A stretch of DNA of 64,000 nucleotides from Halomonas sp. GFAJ-1 (lineage in GTDB: Bacteria; Pseudomonadota; Gammaproteobacteria; Pseudomonadales; Halomonadaceae), in the NCBI GenBank assembly GCA_002966495.1, contig CP016490.1, forward strand, positions 2,976,001 through 3,040,000, in the 5' to 3' direction. This document shows positions 41,926 to 51,445 of this stretch, one piece after another. How positions within the stretch are numbered: the stretch's first letter is position 1; each line of letters opens with the position of its first letter. The position numbers and the translations under genes are program-made. The notes beneath the pieces were generated by a model, which saw only the letters and a program-made list of their open reading frames with translations, was not told the DNA's origin and did not search any database.

Positions 41926-43278
41926 TCAGGAGACATATCCCGCCTGCCGATGCGGGCGGGATAAGATGCGCCGCAGCAACACCCAGGCCATTAAACCCGC
42001 AGCCAGGTTACCGACCGCCGCACCGGCGGCTAAGCCAACCCACCCGTATAAGTAAGCGCCTAACCACAAGCAAGGCAAGTAACAGATAAACAGACGCGCA
42101 CTTGAAAGTAGCATGGCACGTAGCGGCCACCCAAGTGCATTGCCTGCCGACACCACGAGCATACAGACGCCCAGAGCGGCGTAGCTGGGCAGTAAAAAGC
42201 GGATCACCAGTGCCAACTCTCCTTGCACTTCTGGGTTGCCCGCCAAAGCCATAGCGACCCAAGGTGCCGCTAATGCCAATAGCACGCCTAAGCTAAGTTG
42301 CCATATGACGGCCACTTTTATCGCTAAACGCATCAGTTGCTGAATCTGCCCCCAGTCTCCAGCACCATAGCAACGCCCCAGCCACGGCGGCAAAGACATC
42401 GTCATGGCTAATATCACCATCAAAGAGAGTGTTTCTAAGCGGCTAGCAAGTCCCCAGGCGGCAACGTAGGTATCCCCTAAACCCGCAACGGCTGTAATGG
42501 CTAGCATCGCCGCTAGCGGTGGCATCAACTGGCTCACCATGGCGGGCGCCGCAATGCCGGTAAAGGGTCGCCATGAACGTCGGCACTCCTGCCAAATATC
42601 CTGCCGTGTTACCCACTGGCAGCGCGCCAAAGTACCGCTCGTCAGTAAAAGCCCCACAGAAAAAGCGATAGCCGTTGCCCAAGCGGCTCCTGGCAACCCT
42701 AAGCCTGCCCACGGGCCTACCCCAAATATAAGCAGCGGGTCGAGCGCAAGGTTAATCAGGCTACTTAATACCATCATTTTACCAGGAGTTCGTGTATCGC
42801 CATGGGCGCGAAATACGCTATAGATAAAATAGAGCAGCGCCCCCAACCACGCAGAAAATAGCTGAGGCCCCCAGTAACTTCGAATATATCCCAGGGCTAT
42901 TTCATCAGCGCCTAGCAGCTTAAATACGGGCACCTGAAGCAGCCATAGCACCACTACCAAACTGCCAATGACCGCTCCGCCAGCAATAAGTACTAGGCTG
43001 CTTAGCCGTTTAGCACGCGCCTTCTCCCCCGCGCCGAGCGCACGCGAGATAAGGGCGGCAATGGCAATCCCCATCCCCACCTGGATACCAATAATTAAAA
43101 AGGATAACGGGAAGGTAAACGACTGCGCGGCGAGCGGCGATGTACCTAAACGGGCAATGAAAGCACTGTCCACAAGTTGAAAACCCAATAGCGCCAAGAC
43201 ACCAATTGCCATTGGCCAGGTTTGCCGCCATAGGGTTATAGCCAACTCACGCTGTTGCATAAAAGCTGCCAAACGCAT
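41926..43278 (-). CDS. MATE family efflux transporter
   Basis: 450-residue inner-membrane protein with 12 hydrophobic segments in the two-bundle MATE layout. The first helix contains WPMAIGVLALLGFQLVDSAFIARLGTSPLAA-type sequence (residues about 20-50), and ISRALGAGEKARAKRL follows the second helix. MATE pumps expel cationic drugs or metabolites with Na+ or H+. The substrate is unknown. AGGGAG lies immediately before the ATG, which is unusually close. Confidence 0.9.
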   Translation of the reverse strand: MRLAAFMQQRELAITLWRQTWPMAIGVLALLGFQLVDSAFIARLGTSPLAAQSFTFPLSFLIIGIQVGMGIAIAALISRALGAGEKARAKRLSSLVLIAGGAVIGSLVVVLWLLQVPVFKLLGADEIALGYIRSYWGPQLFSAWLGALLYFIYSVFRAHGDTRTPGKMMVLSSLINLALDPLLIFGVGPWAGLGLPGAAWATAIAFSVGLLLTSGTLARCQWVTRQDIWQECRRSWRPFTGIAAPAMVSQLMPPLAAMLAITAVAGLGDTYVAAWGLASRLETLSLMVILAMTMSLPPWLGRCYGAGDWGQIQQLMRLAIKVAVIWQLSLGVLLALAAPWVAMALAGNPEVQGELALVIRFLLPSYAALGVCMLVVSAGNALGWPLRAMLLSSARLFICYLPCLWLGAYLYGWVGLAAGAAVGNLAAGLMAWVLLRRILSRPHRQAGYVS

Positions 43279-43325
43279 GCTCCCTGATCGATTAGAAACT
43301 AAAAAACCGCTAGAGCATCACATAC

Positions 43326-43363
43326 AAAAGCGCCACCACCCCAACTGGGGTGGTGGCGCTTTT
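43326..43363. terminator. Terminator after yceI (perfect 17-base stem)
   Basis: AAAAGCGCCACCACCCC (43326-43342) pairs with its exact complement at 43347-43363 around AACT. The flanking A and T runs make it work in either direction; on the minus strand it follows yceI. Confidence 0.93.
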
Positions 43364-43376
43364 AGTTAAGCAAGAC

Positions 43377-43961
43377 TTACTGGCGAATACCTTCAAACGT
43401 CACGTAAAGCTCTAGCTCGTGCATTGATTCAGGGAAGTCGCTCATGTCAATTCCGAAATCGCTAAGCGTCAGCATAGTGCTGCCTTCAAAACCTGCACGG
43501 TAGTTGCCCCAGGGGTCGTCACCTTCGCCCATTAAGGTAACCGGCATTTCAATTTCTTGAGTTTCGCCGTGCAGCGTTAGATCACCCGTTACCACGCCCT
43601 CGTTGTCGCCGGTTGATTCAAAACCTGTCGACGTAAAGGTTGCTGTTGGGTACTCGCTAGCATTGAGGAAGTCGCTGCTTAAGAAGTGGCGATCACGCTC
43701 AGCATGATTGGTGTTAAGGCTATTAACCTGCACTTCCATTTCTACAGAAGAGGCGTCTAAGTCATCCTCATCGTAGTAGAACTGGCCATCAAACTCTTCA
43801 AACGTACCAAGAATGTAAGAGAAGCCTAAATGGTTGATTTTGAACTGTACAAAGGCGTGCTGACCTTCGATATCAATCTGGTAGTCAGCGGCCTGTGCCT
43901 GGCTAAGGGGCACCATAGCAGCGGCAGCAATAGCGGTAGCAAAAGCAGTTTTCTTCAACAT
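43377..43961 (-). CDS. yceI: YceI family periplasmic protein
   Basis: 194 residues with a clear signal peptide (MLKKTAFATAIAAAAMVPLS, cleavage after AQA near residue 24). The mature part is a lipocalin-like barrel: YQIDIEGQHAFVQFKINHLGFSYILGTF and DLTLHGETQEIEMPVTLMGEG are typical (described at about residues 27-55 and 120-140). YceI proteins bind isoprenoid lipids and are induced by high pH or osmotic stress in E. coli. ATG 43961 has GAGAGGAT before it. The cytochrome b561 gene lies just upstream, as in the yceJ-yceI pair of E. coli. Confidence 0.93.
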   Translation of the reverse strand: MLKKTAFATAIAAAAMVPLSQAQAADYQIDIEGQHAFVQFKINHLGFSYILGTFEEFDGQFYYDEDDLDASSVEMEVQVNSLNTNHAERDRHFLSSDFLNASEYPTATFTSTGFESTGDNEGVVTGDLTLHGETQEIEMPVTLMGEGDDPWGNYRAGFEGSTMLTLSDFGIDMSDFPESMHELELYVTFEGIRQ

Positions 43962-44055
43962 ATTCAATGTATCCTCTCTTTCCTTAAGAATTACTACGGT
44001 GAGTATTACCCACCCTAGCAGCGTGCAGATTGAGTCTTTGTTCGAACAACGAGCG

Positions 44056-44631
44056 TTACTTGGGACGATGAGCCGGATTGACCATACGAACCAAGGTGGA
44101 GTGACGGTCAAGCCAGTGATGCTTAATAGCGGCAAGCGCATGTCCCGCTGCTAACAACATTAATGCAATCGCGCTGTACCAATGAATGTCACCCGCCAGA
44201 CTCGCTTGATTAGGCAAACCATAAAGCACCGCTGGCATGTCAAACCAACCAAATACGCTGATACCCCTACCATTGGCGGTGGAAATCATGTAGCCGCTTA
44301 CCATCACCACCAGCAATAAAGTGTAAAGGGCAATGTGTCCTAAATGGGCCGCGACTTTTTCTAGACGACTCCCTTCTCCCTTAGGGGTCGGTTGCATCAA
44401 GCGCCAACCAATACGTAGTGCCGTCGCCAACAGTAACAAAACGCCGATTGAGCGATGTATCCACGGCCCTTGATTGTACCAAGGGTCGTAGTAGCCTAGG
44501 CCCGTCATCCACCACCCTAGAATAAATAGCCCGATAATAGTAAGGGCACTCAACCAATGAAACAGAATACTTATGACACCCCAACCATACTGTGTGTTCC
44601 GCCACATTCGATTAATCCCCATCTCTACCAT
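44056..44631 (-). CDS. Cytochrome b561
   Basis: 191-residue inner-membrane diheme cytochrome of the YceJ/CybB type with four helices. Heme-ligand His residues are seen in ISILFHWLSAL, GPWIHRSIGVLLLL, HIALYTLLL and IHWYSAIALMLLAAGHALAAIKHHWLD. Such proteins pass electrons from quinol, and YceJ is the partner of YceI. Three possible starts exist: 44631, 44622 and 44607; the last two have better ribosome-like sites (GGTAGAG and GGGGA). Confidence 0.92.
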   Translation of the reverse strand: MVEMGINRMWRNTQYGWGVISILFHWLSALTIIGLFILGWWMTGLGYYDPWYNQGPWIHRSIGVLLLLATALRIGWRLMQPTPKGEGSRLEKVAAHLGHIALYTLLLVVMVSGYMISTANGRGISVFGWFDMPAVLYGLPNQASLAGDIHWYSAIALMLLAAGHALAAIKHHWLDRHSTLVRMVNPAHRPK

Positions 44632-44790
44632 CTAATTTGATATGTGAAGCCTAAACGCTCTGTGATTAATTTTATTTATTCTATGAATGTCTAAAGCATA
44701 ACGGGTGTTACACAAAAAGACTGCTGAAAAAAGCAGAACACTTCATTCGTAAAAACCGTTGATAACCTGAAGCTAGGTCGCAAAGTCAAT

Positions 44791-44816
44791 AAAAAACCGG
44801 CCAACGGCGACCGGTT
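44791..44816 (-). terminator. Terminator after metZ
   Basis: On the minus strand AACCGG and CCGGTT close a GC-rich hairpin that is followed by six T residues (44791-44796). It ends the long metZ-side transcript. Confidence 0.85.
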
Positions 44817-44836
44817 CAATTCATCGCTTAAACAGG

Positions 44837-46036
44837 CTAAGGGGCTACAAGCGCATCCAAACCACGGGCAAGATCCCGCTGGATATCTGCCTGACTCTCC
44901 AAGCCAACCGCCACGCGGACTAGCCCTGGGGTTATTCCCGCAGCCGCTTTTTGATCCTCAGAGAGACGACCGTGTGTCGTGGTAGCCGGATGGGTAATCG
45001 TGGTTTTAACATCACCCAAGTTTCCCGTGATCGACAACATTCGCGTAGCATCTATCACTTGCCAGGCACCTGCTTGCCCACCCGTTACTTCAAAGCCCAA
45101 TACGGCCCCAAAACCCCGCTGCTGATGCTTAGCAAGGGAATGCTGTGGGTGTACTTCCAAACCGCTGTAGTAGACCTTATTTACCGCAGGATGCTGATCT
45201 AGCCAGCGCGCCAGCGTCATCGCATTCTCACAGTGGGCGTTCATACGTAGCGAGAGGGTTTCCAGCCCTTTGGTAAAAATCCAGGCGTTAAAGGGGCTCA
45301 AGCATGGGCCACAGGTGCGCACCACGCCAAATACCTCTTCCAACACACTGTGCTTGCCCACCACGGCACCGCCAACTGCGCGCCCTTGGCCATCCAGGTA
45401 CTTAGTGGCTGAGTGGATCACCAAATCAGCGCCAAGTGCTATGGGCTGCTGCAACGCAGGGGTTAAAAAGCAGTTATCAATGGCCAGCAAGGCCCCACAG
45501 CGCTGGGCAAGCGCAGCCAGTGCCTGTATATCAGCCACTTCCGACAACGGATTAGAAGGCGTCTCTGCAAATAGCAGCTTGGTCGCTGGGCTAACAGCCT
45601 CTTCCCAAGCAGCGATATTCGACAGTTCGACGTAGCGGGTGGTAATACCAAACTTACCCAGGTATTTATCAAACAAGCTAACGGTCGAACCAAAGAGCGA
45701 GCGAGAGGCGACAATTTCATCCCCTGCCGATAACAGCGCAAGCGCCGTTGAGAGGATGGCCGCCATGCCTGAACTCGTCGCAACACAACGCTCACCGCCC
45801 TCAAGCGCTGCCAAGCGACGCTCAAAGGTATGCACAGTGGGGTTGGTAAAGCGGGAATAGACGTTACCCGCCTCCTGTCCACCAAATTTACGCGCTGCTT
45901 CCGCCGCGCTTTCATATACAAAACTAGAGGTCGGAAAAATCGGCTCCGAATGCTCTTGCTCAAAAGTACGCTGGTGGCCTGCGCGAATCGCTAACGTCTC
46001 TAACGACCACTCATCCTGCTGGCTATCATCGTGCAT
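44837..46036 (-). CDS. metZ: O-succinylhomoserine sulfhydrylase
   Basis: 399-residue PLP enzyme of the Cys/Met metabolism family, which makes homocysteine directly from O-succinylhomoserine and sulfide. Seen: YSRFTNPTVHTFERRLAALEGGE, AETPSNPLSEVAD, DNCFLTPALQQP, and the catalytic Lys in VIHSATKYLDGQGR near residue 210. Pseudomonas has metZ next to purF as well. The gap to purF is 35 bases on the same strand. Confidence 0.95.
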   Translation of the reverse strand: MHDDSQQDEWSLETLAIRAGHQRTFEQEHSEPIFPTSSFVYESAAEAARKFGGQEAGNVYSRFTNPTVHTFERRLAALEGGERCVATSSGMAAILSTALALLSAGDEIVASRSLFGSTVSLFDKYLGKFGITTRYVELSNIAAWEEAVSPATKLLFAETPSNPLSEVADIQALAALAQRCGALLAIDNCFLTPALQQPIALGADLVIHSATKYLDGQGRAVGGAVVGKHSVLEEVFGVVRTCGPCLSPFNAWIFTKGLETLSLRMNAHCENAMTLARWLDQHPAVNKVYYSGLEVHPQHSLAKHQQRGFGAVLGFEVTGGQAGAWQVIDATRMLSITGNLGDVKTTITHPATTTHGRLSEDQKAAAGITPGLVRVAVGLESQADIQRDLARGLDALVAP

Positions 46037-46071
46037 GGCTTAGCCCCCTGCTGAAGACATCGTGAACATGA

Positions 46072-47592
46072 CTAGTCGTCAAAATCATCGTCTTGGTTAT
46101 GCATACCTACCAAGGCATGGTCGCCCGCACTCTGATCTTTTGCCGCATCGTTACGGCCGGCTTCTAATACGGCTAAGTAAGCGTCATCGATGTCGCCGGT
46201 TATGTAATTACCGTCAAACACTGAGCAGTCAAATGCTTTCATTTCAGGATTGACTTCCCGGCAGGCGTCTTTCAGATCTTCCAGGTCTTGATAGAAGATA
46301 CGGTCAGCACCAATCAGCTGACCAACCTCTTCTTCTGTACGGCCATGGGCAATCAGCTCCGAGGCAACCGGCATATCAATACCGTACACATTGGGGTAGC
46401 GAACCGGCGGAGCCGCTGAGGCAAAGTAAACGTTTTGAGCGCCCGCATCCCGCGCCATCTGAATAATCTGCTTACAGGTGGTGCCTCGCACAATGGAGTC
46501 GTCCACCAACAGAACATTCTTACCTCTGAACTCAACATCAATGGCATTGAGCTTCTGGCGTACCGACTTTTTACGCTGGGTTTGGCCCGGCATAATAAAG
46601 GTACGGCCAATATAGCGGTTCTTCATAAACCCTTCACGATAGGTCACCCCAAGGTGTTGGGCCATTTCCAGTGCCGAGGTACGCGAGGTATCGGGGATAG
46701 GAATCACCACGTCGATGTCATGATCGGGCCACTCATTGAGAATGCGATCGCCAAGCTTGCGGCCCATTTGCATGCGCGTGCCGTAAACATAGGCGCCATC
46801 CAGCAGAGAATCCGGACGCGCCAAGTAAACGTGCTCAAAAATACACGAATGCAGCTGCGGACGATCTGCACAGACCTGGGTATGCACTTGCCCTTGCATA
46901 TCGACGAAAATAGCTTCACCAGGCGCCAAGTCACGCTCAAGCTCAAAGCCACCGACGTCTAGCGCCACAGACTCAGAGGCAATCATCACCTCTTGGCCGT
47001 TATCACCCTGACGCGTACCGAACACCACTGGGCGAATGCCAAAGGGGTCGCGGAATGCCACCATACCAAAGCCATTGATGATCGCGACCGCCGCGTAGCC
47101 GCCTTTGCAGCGCCGATGCACTCTACGAACCGCATCAAAAATATCTTCTGCTTCTAAATGAAGCCCCTGCTTGCCCAGCTCATGGGCGAAAACGTTAAGC
47201 AACACTTCAGAATCTGAGCTGGTGTTGATATGGCGAAGATCAGTTGAGAAAAGCTCCTGTTTCAACTGCTCGGAATTAGTCAAGTTACCATTATGCGCTA
47301 GCGCGATGCCGTAAGGGGAGTTGACGTAGAACGGCTGAGATTCTGCTTCGCTGGAAGAGCCTGCGGTGGGATAACGTACGTGCCCAATGCCCAGGTTACC
47401 TTTAAGACGAGCCATGTGGCGGGTGTGAAATACATCACGAACCAGCCCATTGCTCTTGCGCAGTAAGAAGCGTCCCTCGCTCCAAGTCATCATGCCGGCA
47501 GCGTCCTGGCCCCGATGCTGAAGTACGGTCAGGGCATCGTAGATTCCCTGATTTACCGCCTGCTTGGCCAGAAGGCCTACAATACCGCACAT
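46072..47592 (-). CDS. purF: Amidophosphoribosyltransferase
   Basis: 506-residue first enzyme of purine synthesis. The N-terminal glutaminase starts MCGIVGLL with the nucleophile Cys at position 2, and the PRPP site VLLVDDSIVRGTTCKQI is in the C-terminal half. Length equals that of E. coli PurF. The acidic tail ends QDDDFDD. It follows cvpA on the same strand, the usual cvpA-purF pair. Confidence 0.97.
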   Translation of the reverse strand: MCGIVGLLAKQAVNQGIYDALTVLQHRGQDAAGMMTWSEGRFLLRKSNGLVRDVFHTRHMARLKGNLGIGHVRYPTAGSSSEAESQPFYVNSPYGIALAHNGNLTNSEQLKQELFSTDLRHINTSSDSEVLLNVFAHELGKQGLHLEAEDIFDAVRRVHRRCKGGYAAVAIINGFGMVAFRDPFGIRPVVFGTRQGDNGQEVMIASESVALDVGGFELERDLAPGEAIFVDMQGQVHTQVCADRPQLHSCIFEHVYLARPDSLLDGAYVYGTRMQMGRKLGDRILNEWPDHDIDVVIPIPDTSRTSALEMAQHLGVTYREGFMKNRYIGRTFIMPGQTQRKKSVRQKLNAIDVEFRGKNVLLVDDSIVRGTTCKQIIQMARDAGAQNVYFASAAPPVRYPNVYGIDMPVASELIAHGRTEEEVGQLIGADRIFYQDLEDLKDACREVNPEMKAFDCSVFDGNYITGDIDDAYLAVLEAGRNDAAKDQSAGDHALVGMHNQDDDFDD

Positions 47593-47719
47593 TCCAGTTA
47601 CCTCGCTTTAATGCCATGGCTTACCAGGGTAAGCCCGTACGTTCATCAACTCACATGCACCTACGCCGAATGCAACAGCACAGGTGCTTCTTTAAAGGGG
47701 GCGTCGCTAATCGTGATGG

Positions 47720-48304
47720 CTACTCGTTATCCGGAGGAAGGCTCAATTGCTGCTCCGCAGGTGTTTGCCTGGCACGTATGTCGGGGAGCGAGATATCGCG
47801 TAGCGACTCTGGCGCCTGGGGAAGCTCTCGCTCCCATTGATCAAGCTGGCTAACTGCCCAGTCTCTAAGCTCGATAAACGTTGGTCGCAGTGTCGCTTCC
47901 TGCCATGCCTGAAGCCCACCCAATGGCGTTAGGGTTATCAGTACAGTGGCTATCAGGAGTATGACCGCACCACGGGCAATACCAAAGGCCGCGCCCGCAA
48001 AGCGATTCAACAACCCCATTCCCACCCACTCAACCGCCGCATGAACCAAGCGGATAACGATGCCGCATAACAAAATGACGGCAAAAATCACTAAGACAAA
48101 TGCCAGCACTAACCGGGCATCAAAGCTTTCAATAAAGCCACTCATTAAATCGGCGACAGGCTCAGCTAGCACGCGCGCCACCATAAGCGCCACTACCCAT
48201 GCCGCAAGGCCTAACGCTTCCCTTATAAAGCCACGCACAAAACCTGCCAGCATGGAAAGCCCCAAAACCGCCAAGAACAGCGCATCTATCCAAGTAAGCG
48301 CCAT
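47720..48304 (-). CDS. cvpA: CvpA family membrane protein
   Basis: 194-residue protein with four hydrophobic segments (first: TWIDALFLAVLGLSMLAGFVRG at residues 4-25) and a soluble tail of about 45 residues. CvpA is needed for colicin V production in E. coli and helps envelope integrity; its biochemical role is not settled. It lies between the SPOR gene (3-base gap) and purF. Confidence 0.93.
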   Translation of the reverse strand: MALTWIDALFLAVLGLSMLAGFVRGFIREALGLAAWVVALMVARVLAEPVADLMSGFIESFDARLVLAFVLVIFAVILLCGIVIRLVHAAVEWVGMGLLNRFAGAAFGIARGAVILLIATVLITLTPLGGLQAWQEATLRPTFIELRDWAVSQLDQWERELPQAPESLRDISLPDIRARQTPAEQQLSLPPDNE

Positions 48305-48307
48305 AAA

Positions 48308-48979
48308 TTAATCTCTTACCCTAACCAGCAAGCCCTGAACATTGGCACGCTGCTTAATCTGCGCCATTGCCGCTTCACCCTCTTCAGATGTGGCATAAGG
48401 ACCCACATAAACCGTGGTTAAATTATTATCCCGCTCACGCCGATAGGTGCTAAACCCTTCCCCAGATAGCTGTTCACTCAAACGCTGGGCATTAGACACG
48501 TCACCGAAGCTGCCTACCTGGATTGCCCACTCGCCCTGCTGAGTAGGCGTTGGCGCTGAAGAGCTTGAGGAAGTGCTACCACTCGTATTACTAGCCATTA
48601 ATTCAGCAATCGGGTCTCTGACGGGGTCGGGTTCGCTAGTGGCTTCGCTCTCCTCAACCGGCTCTTGAGTCGATGAAGCGGCTTCACTTGGGGGTGATAC
48701 TTGGCTTGTTTCCGGCTGCTGGGGTTCAGCGTCAATAGGCGTACTGATCACAGCGTCGCCCTCCTGGGACGAAGAGGAGGGCAAGGCATTAATTGTGGAC
48801 GGCATTTCAGGTGCAGGCACATCCTGGCGTGCTACTTGAACAGGCTGTTCAATCACAAACGTAGGCTGGGGGCGCTCTTCCCGAGGAGCAGGGTCACTCA
48901 TCAACCACGGCACAATGATCGCCAGTAGCGCGAGCAAAATTACAATACCGCTGATGCGTTCCGTTTTACCGTATTTCAT
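48308..48979 (-). CDS. SPOR domain protein (DedD-like)
   Basis: 223 residues: a short cytoplasmic start, one membrane helix (ISGIVILLALLAIIVPWLM, about 9-27), a Ser/Pro/Glu-rich periplasmic linker of about 110 residues, and a C-terminal SPOR domain (WAIQVGSFGDVSNAQRLSEQL to the end). SPOR domains bind denuded glycan strands at the division septum, and DedD activates septal synthesis. ATG 48979 has GGAG six bases upstream; ATG 48991 is the alternative. The folC-dedD-cvpA-purF order is widely conserved. Confidence 0.9.
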   Translation of the reverse strand: MKYGKTERISGIVILLALLAIIVPWLMSDPAPREERPQPTFVIEQPVQVARQDVPAPEMPSTINALPSSSSQEGDAVISTPIDAEPQQPETSQVSPPSEAASSTQEPVEESEATSEPDPVRDPIAELMASNTSGSTSSSSSAPTPTQQGEWAIQVGSFGDVSNAQRLSEQLSGEGFSTYRRERDNNLTTVYVGPYATSEEGEAAMAQIKQRANVQGLLVRVRD

Positions 48980-49021
48980 ATCCATCTCCATCAGGCTAAG
49001 CGAGCACCACGGTTAGGACCT

Positions 49022-50350
49022 TTAAGCTTGCGGCAGTGGGTTTGCCAAGAGCGCCGCCACGGTAAAAAACGACCCGGTGGCCAGCACTCGGTCCTCGGGG
49101 ACAAGCCTTTCAGCCATAGCGGCCACGCCTTCTTCGGGGGACGCCGCGCAATAATGCACATGCCCGCCCCGCGAGGTAATACGCTCCGCTAGCTCAACCG
49201 CTGGACGCCCACGCTCTCCCTCCAGGGTAACGCACACCCAATCGGTAATTCGTGGGAGTAGCGCATCAATCACCCCGTCGGCATCTTTGTCGTTAAGCAT
49301 ACCGATTAACGCCCATTGCCGCCCACCGGCAGGTGGCATGGGTAAGCGACGAGCCACGTACTCAACAGCATGAGGGTTATGGCCCACATCCAGGCACCAC
49401 TGCCCCAACCACTGCATACGCCCTGGAAGCCTGACTGCCTTTAGCGCTTCACTACAAGCGCGAGTGGATAGCCGCACACCGCAAACCGCCAGGGATTGTA
49501 ACGCTGTGGCGGCATTATCAATCGGAAGCCCTGGATCAGGAAGCCCATCCAGTGAAATAGTTTCACCCTCCGCGGTTAACCCATACCAACACCAAGCTGC
49601 GGCGGCATCCAAATGCTCACCGGAACTTTCATCAGCATTGTCGATAAACGCTGCATGGTTAAACGTTGACCCTAGATGATAAACGGGCGCCGCCATCTCG
49701 ATAGCCGTTTCAGCAACGCTAGACGGCAAAGATTGGCTACCCAGCACGGCTGGCTTCCGCGGGCGGAAAATACCCGCTTTCTCTCGGCCAATTTGGGCAA
49801 TATCAGTGCCTAAAAAGTTGGCATGATCCTGAGCAATCGTTGTCACCACGCCTACATCAGCATCAATGATATTAATTGCATCCAAACGCCCGCCTAAACC
49901 AACTTCGAGGAGCGCCACATCAAGCTTTGCCTGGGCTAGGCACCACAGTGCGCAGAGTGTTCCTGCTTCGAAATAGGTTAGGCTAATGGAAGGCGACTGA
50001 AGCCTAGCGGCCTCTACTTCATTGAAACCTGCTACTAACAGCGAATCTTCAGCTTCTTGACCATCAATGGTGACACGCTCGTTGTAGCGCAAAAGATGGG
50101 GAGAGGTGTAGGTACCCGCCCGCAGGCCATGGGCGCGAGCAATGGCATCCATCATGGCAAGGGTAGACCCCTTGCCATTAGTGCCTGCAACCGTAATGAC
50201 ACGTGGCGCAATGGGGCTTTCCAGCAGCCCCATCCGCTTGGCCACCTGAGACACCCGCTCAAGCCCCATATCGATCCCTACGGGATGCAGGGTTTCAAGA
50301 TAGTGTAGCCACTCGGCTAAAGACTTAGGCATTGCTAAAGACTTAGGCAT
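49022..50350 (-). CDS. folC: Bifunctional folylpolyglutamate/dihydrofolate synthase
   Basis: 442-residue FolC, which adds glutamates to folates and joins dihydropteroate to glutamate. The ATP loop VITVAGTNGKGSTLAMM, SPHLLRYNERV and DVGHNPHAVEYVA are conserved. ATG 50350 overlaps the accD stop; because of an 18-base tandem duplication the protein begins MPKSLAMPKSLAEW, so ATG 50332 gives an equally good, six-residue-shorter start. The frame continues upstream inside accD without support. Confidence 0.93.
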   Translation of the reverse strand: MPKSLAMPKSLAEWLHYLETLHPVGIDMGLERVSQVAKRMGLLESPIAPRVITVAGTNGKGSTLAMMDAIARAHGLRAGTYTSPHLLRYNERVTIDGQEAEDSLLVAGFNEVEAARLQSPSISLTYFEAGTLCALWCLAQAKLDVALLEVGLGGRLDAINIIDADVGVVTTIAQDHANFLGTDIAQIGREKAGIFRPRKPAVLGSQSLPSSVAETAIEMAAPVYHLGSTFNHAAFIDNADESSGEHLDAAAAWCWYGLTAEGETISLDGLPDPGLPIDNAATALQSLAVCGVRLSTRACSEALKAVRLPGRMQWLGQWCLDVGHNPHAVEYVARRLPMPPAGGRQWALIGMLNDKDADGVIDALLPRITDWVCVTLEGERGRPAVELAERITSRGGHVHYCAASPEEGVAAMAERLVPEDRVLATGSFFTVAALLANPLPQA

Positions 50351-50351
50351 T
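50316..50351. repeat. 18-base tandem duplication at the accD/folC junction
   Basis: GCTAAAGACTTAGGCATT occurs twice without a gap (50316-50333 and 50334-50351), followed by GCG. On the minus strand each copy holds an ATGCCTAA, so each offers a folC start; the copy nearer accD also supplies its stop codon. Confidence 0.95.
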
Positions 50352-51353
50352 GCGTGTCGAGTCGTCGCTCTTGGCCGGGCTGTGCTCGCTGTGAGCTTCT
50401 GTCGGCGCGGCTTCAGCAACATCGGCAACTCGCTCTTCATCCACTAGCGGTTCAGCAATTTCAATGTCTCCAAGCACGCTCTCTTCAACGACTGGCGCAC
50501 TATGGTGGGTCAGCTTACGCAACACACTTCCCACGCGATTACGCATCTCGTGGCGATGCACAATCATATCCACCGTGCCGTGTTCAAGCAGGAACTCGCT
50601 GCGCTGGAACCCTTCCGGCAGGGTTTCACGCACGGTTTGCTCGATAACCCGCGGCCCAGCAAAACCAATCAGTGCGTTAGGTTCGGCAATGTTAAGGTCG
50701 CCAAGCATCGCAAGCGACGCCGAAACACCACCGAACACCGGGTCAGTAAGCACAGAGATATAAGGCACACCTTCCTGCTTAAGCTTTTCAAGCGCCGCAG
50801 AGGTCTTAGCCATTTGCATTAGCGAGAACAGTGCTTCTTGCATCCGAGCGCCGCCTGAAGCTGCAAAACAGATCAGCGGTATACGCTCTTCAAGGGCAAT
50901 GGTTGCAGCACGCACGAACTTTTCGCCCACCACTGCCCCCATGGAACCACCCATGAACGTAAATTCAAACGCAACGGCTACCACGGGCAAGCCATCCAGC
51001 TCACCGCGCATCGCTACCAGAGCGTCTTTTTCGCCGGTATCTTTCTGCGCCGCCGCTAGGCGGTCTTTATACTTTTTTGAGTCACGGAATTTAAGGCGAT
51101 CGCTGGGTTCAATCTCAGCAGCCACCTCTTCCCGCCCCTGTTTATCCAGAAACCAGTCCAAGCGCTTACGGGCCGTTAAGCGTAAGTGATGGTCACACTT
51201 GGGGCACACGCTGTTGTGCTTCTCTAGTTCCGGCAGGTAAAGCACTGCTTCGCACTTGGGACATTTACGCCAGAGGCCATCGGGCACGCTGGCACGACGG
51301 TCTTTACGCTGGATACGCCCCATGGAGGGCACGATTTTATCTAACCAGCTCAT
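50343..51353 (-). CDS. accD: Acetyl-CoA carboxylase carboxyltransferase subunit beta
   Basis: 336-residue AccD, which with AccA transfers the carboxyl group from biotin to acetyl-CoA in fatty acid synthesis. The N-terminal zinc ribbon has CPKC and CPKC pairs (about residues 31-53), followed by the crotonase-like core with ASGGARMQEALFSLMQMAKT and LTDPVFGGVSASLAMLGD. The C terminus has an extra acidic Glu/Ala-rich tail of about 45 residues. ATG 51353 gives the usual MSWLDKIVPS start. Stop overlaps folC. Confidence 0.96.
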   Translation of the reverse strand: MSWLDKIVPSMGRIQRKDRRASVPDGLWRKCPKCEAVLYLPELEKHNSVCPKCDHHLRLTARKRLDWFLDKQGREEVAAEIEPSDRLKFRDSKKYKDRLAAAQKDTGEKDALVAMRGELDGLPVVAVAFEFTFMGGSMGAVVGEKFVRAATIALEERIPLICFAASGGARMQEALFSLMQMAKTSAALEKLKQEGVPYISVLTDPVFGGVSASLAMLGDLNIAEPNALIGFAGPRVIEQTVRETLPEGFQRSEFLLEHGTVDMIVHRHEMRNRVGSVLRKLTHHSAPVVEESVLGDIEIAEPLVDEERVADVAEAAPTEAHSEHSPAKSDDSTRNA

Positions 51354-51445
51354 ATCAAAAAGGCTTCCATATACGTCAATGCCTGGCACCGCCAAGCTTG
51401 ATGAGTGTCGTCATTCAAATCAGTGTAGACGATGAGAGCACACGC

